A DNA stretch of 64,000 nt. It comes from Nibribacter koreensis. GTDB lineage: Bacteria; Bacteroidota; Bacteroidia; Cytophagales; Hymenobacteraceae. The DNA is taken from positions 1 to 64,000 of the forward strand of contig NZ_BAABGX010000003.1 in assembly GCF_039541795.1 (NCBI RefSeq), given 5' to 3'. Position numbers and translations under genes: made by a program. The notes below the pieces were generated by a model. It saw only the letters and a list, made by a program, of their open reading frames with translations. It did not search any database and was not told the origin of the DNA. This document shows, piece after piece, positions 35,934 to 44,422 of this stretch; positions within the stretch are counted from its first letter, which is position 1; the number at the start of each line of letters is the position of its first letter.

Positions 35934-36930
35934 CATGAAAGTAGCGGCACTGGCTCTGTTAGTGGCCGCCAACCTGTACGCGTGCAAAGACAAGAATACG
36001 GCCGCTACAGAGACTGGTGAACCTGCCACTAAAACCGCAACCGTGACACCACCCGCCTTCTCCGCTGACTCGGCTTACCAATACGTAGCCGACCAGGTGG
36101 CCTTTGGGCCGCGCGTACCCAACACACCCGCGCACCGCGCCTGCGGTGATTACCTGATTAACAAACTGAAAGGTTTCGGGGCGACGGTGCAGGTGCAGAG
36201 CTTCACGGCCAAGGCCTATGACGGCAAGACGCTGGAACTGCGCAACATCATGGGGCAGATTAACCCCAAAGCGTCCCGCAGAATCCTGTTGGCCGCTCAC
36301 TGGGACACCCGCCACGTAGCCGACAAAGACACCCAGAACCGCGACAAACCCATTGACGGGGCCAACGACGGCGCCAGCGGCGTGGGTGTGCTTTTAGAAA
36401 TCGCTCGCCAACTACAAGCTAATCCTTTAGCTGAAAATATAGGCGTGGACATCATGCTCTTTGACGGGGAAGATTATGGTCAACCCGATGACGCCGGTGA
36501 CTACATTCCAGACACCTATTGCCTGGGTTCGCAACACTGGTCCAAGAACCTGATGCCCATTGGCTACAAAGCGCAGTACGGCATTCTTCTGGACATGGTA
36601 GGTGCCAAGGGCTCACGCTTCGCGCAGGAGGAAATCAGTAGAACCTACGCCAAAAACGTGGTGGACAACATCTGGAAGACGGCGCATAGCATGGGCTTCT
36701 CAGACTACTTCCCGTTTGTAAACAGTCCCAGCATTACAGATGACCACTACTACGTCATCCAAAATGCAGAAATCCCGATGGCTGATATTATTGCCTATGA
36801 TTCTACCAGCCCGGACGGGTACTTCGGGCCGTACCACCACCGCCACGCGGATAACATGCAAATCATTGACAAGAATACGTTAAAAGCGGTTGGTCAAACA
36901 GTATTGCAAGTGGTCAAGTCAGAGAAGTAA
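35923..36930 (+). CDS. M28-family lipoprotein, glutaminyl cyclase-like
   Basis: About 335 residues. A lipoprotein signal peptide ends at a lipobox Cys (AANLYAC, Cys21 from ATG 35923; ATG 35935 is an alternative start). The M28 domain shows zinc-site motifs: AAHWDTRHVAD, DGANDGASGVGVLLEIA, LFDGEDYGQ, CLGSQHWS and HHRHADNM. The DGEDYG plus LGSQHW pattern is that of glutaminyl-peptide cyclotransferase-like members rather than ordinary aminopeptidases. It could therefore form N-terminal pyroglutamate on exported proteins, an activity linked in Bacteroidota to lipoprotein or periplasmic protein maturation. It overlaps the end of cysS by 11 nt. Confidence 0.87.
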   Translation: MKNNMKVAALALLVAANLYACKDKNTAATETGEPATKTATVTPPAFSADSAYQYVADQVAFGPRVPNTPAHRACGDYLINKLKGFGATVQVQSFTAKAYDGKTLELRNIMGQINPKASRRILLAAHWDTRHVADKDTQNRDKPIDGANDGASGVGVLLEIARQLQANPLAENIGVDIMLFDGEDYGQPDDAGDYIPDTYCLGSQHWSKNLMPIGYKAQYGILLDMVGAKGSRFAQEEISRTYAKNVVDNIWKTAHSMGFSDYFPFVNSPSITDDHYYVIQNAEIPMADIIAYDSTSPDGYFGPYHHRHADNMQIIDKNTLKAVGQTVLQVVKSEK

Positions 36931-36963
36931 GCAGGTTTTATAAAATCAGATATTTCATAGCTC

Positions 36964-37001
36964 CGTTTTTGGGCTGTTTCTCAGCAAACAGCCCAAAAAC
37001 G
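36964..37001. repeat. 38-bp palindromic repeat copy 13
   Basis: TTGGGCTG pairs with CAGCCCAA, another compensated variant, with 3 extra paired bases each side (36961-37004) and a T-run after. Located in the convergent spacer before the LD-carboxypeptidase gene. Confidence 0.95.
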
Positions 37002-37012
37002 GAGTTTTGCTT

Positions 37013-37930
37013 TTAGGCCTGCGTAAAGGCAAACGTCAATGAAGCACCAGCAGGCGTCACTTCCAACGTCACTTCGCGGCCTACTATCATGGCAAGGTTT
37101 CTGGTTACGTGCCCCACCGGGAAGTCAAAGCAGATAGGATAGCCATACCCGGCGCAATGTTCCAACACTATCTCCGTCACGTCTCGGCCAAACGGTACAG
37201 CCGTGTCCTGCATGTCTGAGAACTGCCCAATGACCAAGCCCGCTAGTTTTTGTAATCTGCCTAGGCGCTTGAGGTGTACAAAAACGCGGTCTACGTTATA
37301 ATAGTATTCGCCCACGTCCTCTAAAAACAGAATCTTGCCCTCGTAGTCAATATCTGAGGCTGTGCCCACAATGTTATTGAGCAGAATCAGATTACCGCCT
37401 ACCAGCTCCCCTACAGAAGTGCCTTCTACGTTCTGGGCATGCGCTGGAAGTGCGTAGGCGAGAGGTTCGCCAAACAAGGCTTGATGCAGGGTTTCGTCGG
37501 CTTCCTGCGTGTCTGGTTGGCCCATGAGCAGGGGCATGGTGCCGTGAATGCTCTCCAAACCCAGCGCGTGTAAGTGGCAGTGTAGGGAGGTAATGTCACT
37601 GAAGCCCACTATCCACTTCGGTTTTTCCTGTAGCGTGCTAAAATCCAGCGCATCTAGAATGCGGGTAGTGCCATAACCGCCGCGCGCCGAGAAGATGGCT
37701 TTGATGTCTGGGTTGTCCAGCATCTCCTGGAAGTCTGCCGTGCGCAGTTCATCGGTTCCCCCAAAGTAATAGTCTTCGGCGCCAATGGTTTTGCCCAGCA
37801 CCACCAGCAGCCCCCAGCTTTCCAGCAATTGCACGCCCAGATGTATGTCTTCCAGGCTTACTTTTCTGGCCAGGCACACAATGCCAACGGTATCTCCTTT
37901 TTGTAGGGCGGGTATGTTCACGGTTCTCAA
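37013..37930 (-). CDS. S66 family LD-carboxypeptidase
   Basis: 305 residues from a TTG at 37930; a GTG at 37921 (giving NIPALQKGDTVGIV at the N-terminus) matches typical family starts equally well. LD-carboxypeptidases trim the terminal D-Ala from murein tetrapeptides during recycling. The S66 nucleophile is Ser111 in VGFSDITSL; the Glu and His partners lie in FLEDVGEYYY and FPVGHVTRN. SARGGYGTTRIL is also family-typical. No signal peptide, so cytoplasmic. It is convergent with the cyclotransferase-like gene and divergent from the T9SS substrate gene. Confidence 0.92.
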   Translation of the reverse strand: MRTVNIPALQKGDTVGIVCLARKVSLEDIHLGVQLLESWGLLVVLGKTIGAEDYYFGGTDELRTADFQEMLDNPDIKAIFSARGGYGTTRILDALDFSTLQEKPKWIVGFSDITSLHCHLHALGLESIHGTMPLLMGQPDTQEADETLHQALFGEPLAYALPAHAQNVEGTSVGELVGGNLILLNNIVGTASDIDYEGKILFLEDVGEYYYNVDRVFVHLKRLGRLQKLAGLVIGQFSDMQDTAVPFGRDVTEIVLEHCAGYGYPICFDFPVGHVTRNLAMIVGREVTLEVTPAGASLTFAFTQA

Positions 37931-37975
37931 AGGCTAATGAATCTTGAAAGTAGCAAAAGCCTGCAAAAGTAAAGC

Positions 37976-38013
37976 CGTTTTTGGGCTCTTTTCCAGAAAA
38001 CAGCCCAAAAACG
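37976..38013. repeat. 38-bp palindromic repeat copy 14
   Basis: Near-consensus copy (TTGGGCTC left, CAGCCCAA right). It lies in a divergent spacer, 46 bp upstream of the LD-carboxypeptidase start, where a terminator would not be expected. Confidence 0.94.
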
Positions 38014-38178
38014 GTACTGTAAAAGCATGGCATTAGCTGGATATTTCAATGAAATAATATGAGTCAGTTTAGTCTGATATTACTTAAAAGTAGGTAGTGT
38101 TTTTAATATTAAAGTATTTATACATTTAGTAAGTGGCTTACTGTAAGCAATATACTTCTCTTGTTAACTACATGCCTT

Positions 38179-39591
38179 ATGGAAAACTATTACAAAAAGA
38201 ATGTAGCCAACTCATATTGGCACAAAATCCTGGTACTTGGCATCTTGTTCCTGGCGTTGGCCTTGACCAGCCTAGCGCAAGGCAAGAAGACTTCTAGAGC
38301 CCACCAAGCGGCTAAGAAAGGGGCAGCCCTTAGAAAGGACGCCTCACAAAGGGTAGGTTTGAGCAATTTGTCAAGTCGCCGGACGGGTGACCCGGTCAGA
38401 AGACCGCAGAATGCCGTGTCCTATTCCTGGGGATCAAATGGCTGGAATGAGAATTACAAATACACCTATACCTATAACGCAAGCGGGCAGGTGACGCAAG
38501 AAATCACCACTGCTGGGTCTAGCAACACAAACCAGACAAAAACCACGTTTGCCTATGATCCTGCCACCAAGCAACTAACCGAGTACCTGTTTTATTATTG
38601 GCAGAACGGCGCATGGGCGCTTCAGTACGGGAACAAGTCTATCCTCACCGTCACCAATAACAGAGTTAGCCAAGAAATCTACCAAAGCTACGAGGAGGGT
38701 ACCTGGAAGAATGTAGAGAAGGAAAATTACAGCTATGATGCCGCCGGAAAGCCCGTTGAGATCCTGTATTATGAAATGGAGAACGGAAACTGGGTGCCAG
38801 AAGAGAAAACAATCATAGAGTACGCGGGCGGCAGCGCCCTGCCCACCACCGTCACAGAGCAGGAATGGTCAGGTTCTGCCTGGGTGAATGATGAAAGAGA
38901 GGTTAACATGGTATGGGATGAGGCGTCCAAGGCCAGCACCACCCACTGGAGAGACTGGAATGTCATAGCCAGTGAATACCAGGAGTTTGTGAACGGCGCC
39001 TGGGTGAATGTAGACAAGCGGAGCACGGCTTTCCAGGACAACGGCAGTTACATAGAAACATGGTATGAATGGGTGAATAACGCCTGGGTGATTGATAGCC
39101 GTGATGTAGTGGTGTTTGATGCCAAGGGCAATGAAACCCTTAACCAATATGAGATAAGGGAAAACAACGCCTGGGTAATCAACTGGGGCATGAAATACCT
39201 GCATACCTATAACTCCACCAATGACATCACCGAGACCATAATGCAGATGTATGATACAGACCCCTCCAACTCCACCTATAAAACCTACGTGAACGCTGAG
39301 CGGTACGTGTACAGCAACTATCAAACAATCCTCTCTGCCAGAAAAGAGCTGGAGTTGGCGCACGTGGTGTACCCTAACCCGGTGCAGGATAGAATCTCCA
39401 TCAAACTAGACAACATGGCCGGCGGCACCTTGCACGTGATAAGCCTCACCGGTCAGAAGATGCTGATCGCCCAGCTGAGCAGAACCAGTGCCTTGCAAGA
39501 CATACGGGTAGACAACCTGCCCGCTGGTAATTACATCCTGCAGATACACGCAGAGGGCAACGTGCGCACCAAGAAGATTGTGAAGCTGTAG
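38179..39591 (+). CDS. Tandem-repeat exported protein with T9SS type A sorting domain
   Basis: About 470 residues. A signal peptide ends near LTSLAQG. Residues about 85-350 are eight degenerate repeats of 28-40 residues, each with a Trp-Val core such as GAWVNVDKRS, NAWVIDSRDV, NGNWVPEEKT, followed by a beta strand and a turn like YDAAGKP or FDAKGNE. These resemble YD/RHS-like beta repeats but lack the strict consensus. The C-terminal 75 residues are a type A sorting domain (VVYPNPVQDRISIKL, LPAGNYILQI, ending KKIVKL), making it a T9SS cargo. I chose ATG 38179 over an upstream TTG. Function unknown; a surface adhesin or structural role is possible. Confidence 0.82.
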   Translation: MENYYKKNVANSYWHKILVLGILFLALALTSLAQGKKTSRAHQAAKKGAALRKDASQRVGLSNLSSRRTGDPVRRPQNAVSYSWGSNGWNENYKYTYTYNASGQVTQEITTAGSSNTNQTKTTFAYDPATKQLTEYLFYYWQNGAWALQYGNKSILTVTNNRVSQEIYQSYEEGTWKNVEKENYSYDAAGKPVEILYYEMENGNWVPEEKTIIEYAGGSALPTTVTEQEWSGSAWVNDEREVNMVWDEASKASTTHWRDWNVIASEYQEFVNGAWVNVDKRSTAFQDNGSYIETWYEWVNNAWVIDSRDVVVFDAKGNETLNQYEIRENNAWVINWGMKYLHTYNSTNDITETIMQMYDTDPSNSTYKTYVNAERYVYSNYQTILSARKELELAHVVYPNPVQDRISIKLDNMAGGTLHVISLTGQKMLIAQLSRTSALQDIRVDNLPAGNYILQIHAEGNVRTKKIVKL

Positions 39592-39614
39592 CCTGCTTTA
39601 ATGCCTTACAGACA

Positions 39615-39643
39615 GCCTCGGTTCTCCTTGTGAGAGCCGAGGC
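39615..39643 (+). terminator. Terminator of the tandem-repeat protein gene
   Basis: GCCTCGGTTCTC pairs with GAGAGCCGAGGC (one G-T pair) around a 5-nt loop, followed by TTCGTTTTTT. The T-tract is the left edge of repeat copy 15. Confidence 0.88.
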
Positions 39644-39645
39644 TT

Positions 39646-39683
39646 CGTTTTTTGCCCCTTTCCCAGAAAACAGCCCAAAAACG
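39646..39683. repeat. 38-bp palindromic repeat copy 15
   Basis: Imperfect copy (left TTGCCCCT, right CAGCCCAA). It abuts a terminator and supplies that terminator's T-run. Confidence 0.92.
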
Positions 39684-39760
39684 CCTCATCACTATTTCAC
39701 GGTTTCCCCAATTCCCTCGTATCTTCCCATTCTTAATTATCAATTACTAATTAACAGAAC

Positions 39761-40189
39761 GTGGCCCGTATTCAGATTGACCTCCCCGCCAGCTATTCCT
39801 TCCAGACGCAACTGCCCATTAGAATCACGGATTTGAACTACGGCGGGCATCTGGGCAATGACGCGCTGTTGAGTCTCTTGCATGAAGCGCGTGTTCAGTT
39901 CTTGAAGCAGCACGGCTACTCAGAGCTGGATTTGGCGGGCGCGGGCTTGATTATGAGTGATGTGGCCATCGTCTACAAAGGCGAAGGCTTCTACGGCGAC
40001 ACGCTCACGGTGCAGGTGGCGGCCACGGATTTTAACAAGTACGGCTTTGACTTGGTGTACCTGCTCACCAACCAGAACGGCAAAGAAGTGGCCCACGCCA
40101 AGACCGGTATGCTGTGCTTTGATTACACTATCAGAAAATTAAAATCGGTGCCCCAAGAAGCCAGGGAGCGCCTGGAAACTAAAGCGTAA
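39761..40189 (+). CDS. Hot-dog fold acyl-CoA thioesterase (YbgC/FadM-like)
   Basis: 142 residues from a GTG start. The 4-hydroxybenzoyl-CoA thioesterase-like motif is RITDLNYGGHLGNDALLSLLHEAR (cited in part: DLNYGGHLGND), with the catalytic Asp; the helix after it and the strands through YGDTLTVQV and YLLTNQNGKEVAHAKTGML complete a single hot-dog domain. It likely hydrolyses an acyl-CoA; substrate unknown. rlmN starts 21 bp downstream with its own -7 box between. Confidence 0.85.
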   Translation: MARIQIDLPASYSFQTQLPIRITDLNYGGHLGNDALLSLLHEARVQFLKQHGYSELDLAGAGLIMSDVAIVYKGEGFYGDTLTVQVAATDFNKYGFDLVYLLTNQNGKEVAHAKTGMLCFDYTIRKLKSVPQEARERLETKA

Positions 40190-40198
40190 GATATTTTG

Positions 40199-40206
40199 TA
40201 CCTTTG
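40199..40206 (+). promoter_or_regulatory. Candidate -7 box for rlmN (TACCTTTG)
   Basis: TACCTTTG ends 4 nt before the rlmN ATG (40211), within the 21-bp spacer, implying a leaderless transcript if used. No clear -33 TTG. Confidence 0.35.
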
Positions 40207-40210
40207 TGGT

Positions 40211-41293
40211 ATGAGTACCACTTTGATTCCAGACATAGAGATTCTGAACCGCCAGGACATTAGAAAGCTTTCCTTAGACCAACTCAAGGCATGGATGACC
40301 GAGCAGGGCGAAAAGCCTTTCCGGGCCAAGCAAGTGTATGAGTGGATTTGGAAGCTGACGGCTACGTCGTTCGCAGAGATGAACAACATTGCTTTGCCCC
40401 TGCGCGAGAAGCTGGAACGTCATTTCACCATCAACAGCGTGGCCGTGAACACCAGCCAGCTGAGCGAGGACTACACCATTAAATCCACGTTCAGGCTATA
40501 TGACGGCAACATTGTAGAGGGCGTACTCATTCCGCACCCTAAGCGCATGACTGCCTGTGTGAGTAGCCAGGTGGGTTGCTCCCTGACCTGTTCTTTCTGC
40601 GCCACCGGCAAGATGGACCGCATTAGAAACCTCAACGCAGACGAGATTTATGACCAGGTGGTGCGCATCAAAGAGCAGACCGAAGGCAACTACAACCGCC
40701 CTTTGACCAACATTGTGTACATGGGCATGGGCGAGCCTTTGCTGAACTACGCCAATGTCATGAAGAGCATTGAGCGCATCACCGCGCCAGACGGCTTGAA
40801 CATGGCTGCGCGCCGCATCACGGTTTCTACCGCCGGCATTGCCAAGATGATCAAGAAGATGGCCGATGACGGCATCAAAGCCAACCTGGCCCTGTCTCTG
40901 CACGCCGCCAATGACGTGAAGCGCAATGAAATCATGCCCATCAATGAGACCAACTCACTGGAGGCCTTGAAAGAAGCGCTGGTCTATTACCACAACAAGT
41001 CTGGCCGCAAGGTCACCTATGAATACATTTTGCTCAGCCACTTCAATGACAACATTGAAGACGCCAAGGAGCTGCTGGAGTTCTCCAAGCTCATTCCGTG
41101 CAAGGTAAACATCATCGAGTACAACCCCATTGGCGACGGTCTTTTCCAGAAGTCTGAGGATGCCCGCCTGGAGCCCTTCATGCGCTACCTGGCAGACAGA
41201 GGTGTGCAAGTGAACGTGCGCCGAAGCCGCGGCAAAGACATTGATGCCGCCTGCGGACAGCTCGCCATCAAAGACCAACAGCAGGAAGCGTAA
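40211..41293 (+). CDS. rlmN: Dual-specificity rRNA/tRNA methyltransferase RlmN
   Basis: 360 residues, radical-SAM enzyme that methylates C2 of A2503 in 23S rRNA and A37 in some tRNAs. The iron-sulfur cluster is held by Cys123, Cys127 and Cys130 (GCSLTCSFCATG); the two mechanistic cysteines correspond to Cys116 and Cys348 (DAACGQL). The GMGEPLLNY motif for SAM is present. I chose ATG 40211; a frame-longer ATG five codons earlier would overlap the -7 box. Confidence 0.95.
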   Translation: MSTTLIPDIEILNRQDIRKLSLDQLKAWMTEQGEKPFRAKQVYEWIWKLTATSFAEMNNIALPLREKLERHFTINSVAVNTSQLSEDYTIKSTFRLYDGNIVEGVLIPHPKRMTACVSSQVGCSLTCSFCATGKMDRIRNLNADEIYDQVVRIKEQTEGNYNRPLTNIVYMGMGEPLLNYANVMKSIERITAPDGLNMAARRITVSTAGIAKMIKKMADDGIKANLALSLHAANDVKRNEIMPINETNSLEALKEALVYYHNKSGRKVTYEYILLSHFNDNIEDAKELLEFSKLIPCKVNIIEYNPIGDGLFQKSEDARLEPFMRYLADRGVQVNVRRSRGKDIDAACGQLAIKDQQQEA

Positions 41294-41304
41294 GTGTTCT
41301 TCTG

Positions 41305-41360
41305 ATCTTATAAAAACAGAAAGCGCTACCCTTGGGTAGCGCTTTCTGTTTTTATAAGAT
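41305..41360. terminator. Long inverted-repeat terminator after rlmN
   Basis: 56-bp near-perfect palindrome: GC-rich inner stem AAAGCGCTACCC/GGGTAGCGCTTT, AT-rich outer arms, 2-nt centre. It starts 12 bp after the stop and ends 2 bp before repeat copy 16. Confidence 0.85.
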
Positions 41361-41362
41361 TT

Positions 41363-41400
41363 CGTTTTTGGGCCGTTTTCTTCAAAATAGGCCAAAAACG
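41363..41400. repeat. 38-bp palindromic repeat copy 16
   Basis: Imperfect copy (TGGGCCG left, TAGGCCAA right), immediately following the rlmN terminator. Confidence 0.92.
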
Positions 41401-41499
41401 AGAGAGTTTGCCAAAGCTGCGGTGTAAAATTTACAAATCTGTGAAAGTGGCGCTTACCAATAGAGACTTTCTTATATTAAGCATGTAAATCCTCTTTAT

Positions 41500-43626
41500 A
41501 TGCAGTCTTCTTTTCCTTATCCGGCAATGCCTACGGGCGTGGACGAGCGCGTGGTGCAACCTTCTGCTACATTCAAGAAAGAAGTAGGTAGGGTGGCCGG
41601 TGCCATTTTTCTGTTCTTCTTGGTGTATGTGGGCCTTATGGCAGGCGCCGTGCTTCTGGCTATTTTATGTGGTATTGGGGGCTTCCTGCTCATTAGCGTC
41701 CTAACCCATTTTATAACCATAATGCTGGGGTTAGGATTGGTGGGACTGGGGCTGATGGTCATTTTCTTCCTGCTTAAGTTCATGTTTAAGCGCCATAAGG
41801 TAGACCGGTCTGGCTTGATTGAAATAAAGGAGGCAGAGCAGCCAGTGTTGTTCGCTTTTATCAGAAAGATAACTTCTGAAACACAGACGCCCTTCCCGAA
41901 GAAAATCTACCTATCGCCAGAGGTGAATGCCTGCGTTTTTTATGATTCAAGTTTCTGGAGTATGTTCTTTCCTGTGCAGAAGAACCTGCAGATTGGTCTG
42001 GGCGTGGTGAATTCATTGAATGTTACCGAGTTTAAGGCAGTTCTGGCGCATGAGTTTGGGCATTTTTCGCAACGAAGCATGAAGCTGGGAAGCTATGTCT
42101 ACAACGTGAACCAAGCCATTTATAACATGCTGTATGACAATGACGGCTACGCCAGAGCCTTAGACAAATGGTCTAATGCCAGTGGCTATTTCGCCATTTT
42201 TGCGGCTCTTACCATTAAGGTGGTGCAAGGCATCCAGTGGGTGTTGCAGAAGACTTATGTGCTGGTGAACAAGCCGTATATGAGCCTTTCCAGAGAAATG
42301 GAGTTTCATGCAGACGCCGTGGCGGCCTTTGTGACCGGCTCTGACCCATTGGTGACTTCGCTAAGGCGCACAGATGCGGCCGGCCTCTGTTATGGAAGCC
42401 TTATCAGTTATTATAATTCCTGGCTACCCCTTAACCTGAAGCCAGACAACATCTATCCGCAGCACCGCCAGATGATGGCTGTTTTTGCAGACCAACACCA
42501 TATTCCTATGCAACATGGTCTGCCCCAGGTGACGGCGGCGGCTTCGGTGTATTTTAATCCTAGTAGGTTATTCATAAAAGACCAATGGGCGTCCCACCCC
42601 AGTACAGATGACCGCGAAGCGCATTTGGTTTCCCTGAACATTCCACATGAAGAAATGCCGCTGTCTGCCTGGGAGTTGTTTAAGGACGCAGAGCAAGTGC
42701 AACAACAAATGACAGCCCATCTGTTTGCTGACGTTAAATTTGAGCAAGAGCCACAGGTGGTATCAGCAGAAGGCTTCTATGCAAAGTTCTTAGAAGATAA
42801 GAAGGCCAGAGAGCTAGGCGAAGTGTACAATGGATTCTATGATGACCGCAATATTTCTGCGTTTGCTTTAGAAGAAGCGGTAGACAACGTGCCATCAAAG
42901 ACATTTGCAGAGGTGTTCAATGATGCCACCTGTCAACTACCCAAGCAGGTGGTTGCCTTGCAACAGGATGTAGACCTGGCTACCTCTATCTCCAGGAAAG
43001 AAACAGATATTAAGACGTTTGATTTTGATGGTCAGAAATACAGCGTCAAAGAGATAGCACCGGTGCTGGCCCAATTAGAGCTGGAATTAAAGCAGGCCCA
43101 AGAAAAGTTGCAACAGGCCGACAAGGAGGCCTATCTGTATTTCTTGCACAGTGCCAGCCAAGCCGAACGGTCTGAGGAGTTAAACGCTGGATATGCCCAG
43201 CTATTCGCAGTGAATGCAGAGGTGGAGGAAGACATTGCGCTGTACCAAGAAATAATGGAAGCGCTTTATCCCATTTACAACACGTCCATGTCTGTAGAGG
43301 CGGCCTTAAAATACACGGCTATACTAAAGCAGAAAGAAGACAAGCTAAAGGAAAGGCTAAAAGCGTTGCTACCCAATGAGATTTACTCAAACTGCCTTTT
43401 CCCTCAGCAACAAGAGCGACTAGCTAGGTTGCTGCAAGAAGATAACGCGTATTTTGTTGCATCTACCTTTCAGGGACCACTGTTAGATGCTTTGGTAGAG
43501 GACGCCAGGGTGTTTATAGAGGCATCTATGGAGAGAGGCTTCCAAATTAAAAAAGGCCTTCTGGCGCTGCAGTTAAGCCTCATGGCTCCTGCCTCTGTGT
43601 GCATGGAAGAGGTAGAACTGCTTTAG
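41500..43626 (+). CDS. M48 family membrane metalloprotease
   Basis: 708 residues. Two transmembrane segments near the N-terminus (about 30-60 and 68-95) precede an M48 (Ste24/HtpX-like) domain. The zinc motif is H184-E-F-G-H188 (LAHEFGHFSQRS); the third ligand Glu lies in REMEFHADAVAA, about residue 267. The C-terminal 350 residues are charged and largely helical with coiled-coil character (LELELKQAQEKLQQADKEA), of unknown function. Much longer than HtpX, so it is a Bacteroidota-type variant rather than HtpX itself. It could take part in membrane-protein quality control, but the substrate is unknown. Confidence 0.85.
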   Translation: MQSSFPYPAMPTGVDERVVQPSATFKKEVGRVAGAIFLFFLVYVGLMAGAVLLAILCGIGGFLLISVLTHFITIMLGLGLVGLGLMVIFFLLKFMFKRHKVDRSGLIEIKEAEQPVLFAFIRKITSETQTPFPKKIYLSPEVNACVFYDSSFWSMFFPVQKNLQIGLGVVNSLNVTEFKAVLAHEFGHFSQRSMKLGSYVYNVNQAIYNMLYDNDGYARALDKWSNASGYFAIFAALTIKVVQGIQWVLQKTYVLVNKPYMSLSREMEFHADAVAAFVTGSDPLVTSLRRTDAAGLCYGSLISYYNSWLPLNLKPDNIYPQHRQMMAVFADQHHIPMQHGLPQVTAAASVYFNPSRLFIKDQWASHPSTDDREAHLVSLNIPHEEMPLSAWELFKDAEQVQQQMTAHLFADVKFEQEPQVVSAEGFYAKFLEDKKARELGEVYNGFYDDRNISAFALEEAVDNVPSKTFAEVFNDATCQLPKQVVALQQDVDLATSISRKETDIKTFDFDGQKYSVKEIAPVLAQLELELKQAQEKLQQADKEAYLYFLHSASQAERSEELNAGYAQLFAVNAEVEEDIALYQEIMEALYPIYNTSMSVEAALKYTAILKQKEDKLKERLKALLPNEIYSNCLFPQQQERLARLLQEDNAYFVASTFQGPLLDALVEDARVFIEASMERGFQIKKGLLALQLSLMAPASVCMEEVELL

Positions 43627-43652
43627 CTCATATAATGGCATTGAGCCCCGTC

Positions 43653-43690
43653 CGTTTTTAAGGTGTTTTTTAGAATTCACCATAAAAACG
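43653..43690. repeat. 38-bp palindromic repeat copy 17
   Basis: Diverged arms (TTAAGGTG left, CACCATAA right) still pair. Flanked by six further paired bases each side (43647-43696, CCCGTC/GACGGG) and a T-rich tail; convergent spacer. Confidence 0.85.
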
Positions 43691-43726
43691 GACGGGACTT
43701 TCTTGCATTAGGTCAATAGAAGGAAC

Positions 43727-44155
43727 TTACAAAGTTGGCTTATTAGGTGCGCGCAGGGCGTCTCTAATCTCAGTGAGCAATACTTCTTCTTTGGTAGGCG
43801 CGGGTGGTACGCCCGGCGAGTCTGCTTTTTTGCGTTTGAGAGAGTTCATCAGCTTGACTACCATGAAAATGGCGAAGGCGATGATCATGAAGTCAATCAG
43901 GCTCTGGATGAAGTTACCGTAGTTCAAGGTCACGTCAGAGAATTTCCCCTCGGCATCTTGTACGCCTTTTTTCAAGACTACTTTCAAGTCAGAGAAATCT
44001 ACGCCGCCCAAGAGTACACCTAGCGGGGGCATCAAGACATCTTCCACAAAAGAAGTAACCACCTTGCCGAAGGCCGCTCCAATCACAACGCCCACTGCCA
44101 GGTCCACTACATTGCCACGCATGGCGAACTCTTTGAATTCCTTCATCATAGACAT
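43727..44155 (-). CDS. mscL: Large-conductance mechanosensitive channel MscL
   Basis: 142 residues, inner-membrane tension valve that releases solutes on osmotic downshock. The N-terminal helix SMMKEFKEFAMRGNVVDLAVGVVIGAAFGKVV (cited in part: FAMRGNVVDLAVGV) matches the family start closely, followed by the second membrane helix FIQSLIDFMIIAFAIFMVV and a cytoplasmic charged helix. Length is normal. It stands alone, convergent with the M48 gene. Confidence 0.96.
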   Translation of the reverse strand: MSMMKEFKEFAMRGNVVDLAVGVVIGAAFGKVVTSFVEDVLMPPLGVLLGGVDFSDLKVVLKKGVQDAEGKFSDVTLNYGNFIQSLIDFMIIAFAIFMVVKLMNSLKRKKADSPGVPPAPTKEEVLLTEIRDALRAPNKPTL

Positions 44156-44328
44156 ATTCCTAATTTGGTATGTGAAGCTTGTTTAGAGAAGCCTCGGGTT
44201 GAACAAAAGTTGCAATTTTAAGGATGCCTGAGGAAGTAATCGGCTTAACAATCAATAGTGTAAATGCCCCTCAAGCAAAGCATTAGCTTTATGCAATATA
44301 TGCGTATTTCCCGCAATTGCAAACAATA

Positions 44329-44366
44329 CGTTTTTGGCCTATTCTCCAGAAAACAGCCCAAAAATT
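44329..44366. repeat. 38-bp palindromic repeat copy 18
   Basis: Left half consensus with one change (CTATTCTCC), right half CAGCCCAAAAATT has lost the terminal ACG. Lies between the BNR-propeller gene terminator and mscL. Confidence 0.85.
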
Positions 44367-44367
44367 A

Positions 44368-44398
44368 CAAAGCCGATGCGGGTGAGGCATCGGCTTTG
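44368..44398 (-). terminator. Terminator of the sortilin/BNR-propeller gene
   Basis: CAAAGCCGATGC pairs exactly with GCATCGGCTTTG around a 7-nt loop, 25 bp past the stop. On the minus strand it is followed by TAATTTTTGGG, the edge of repeat copy 18. Confidence 0.85.
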
Positions 44399-44422
44399 CA
44401 ATAGATGAAAATAAGAACAGGC

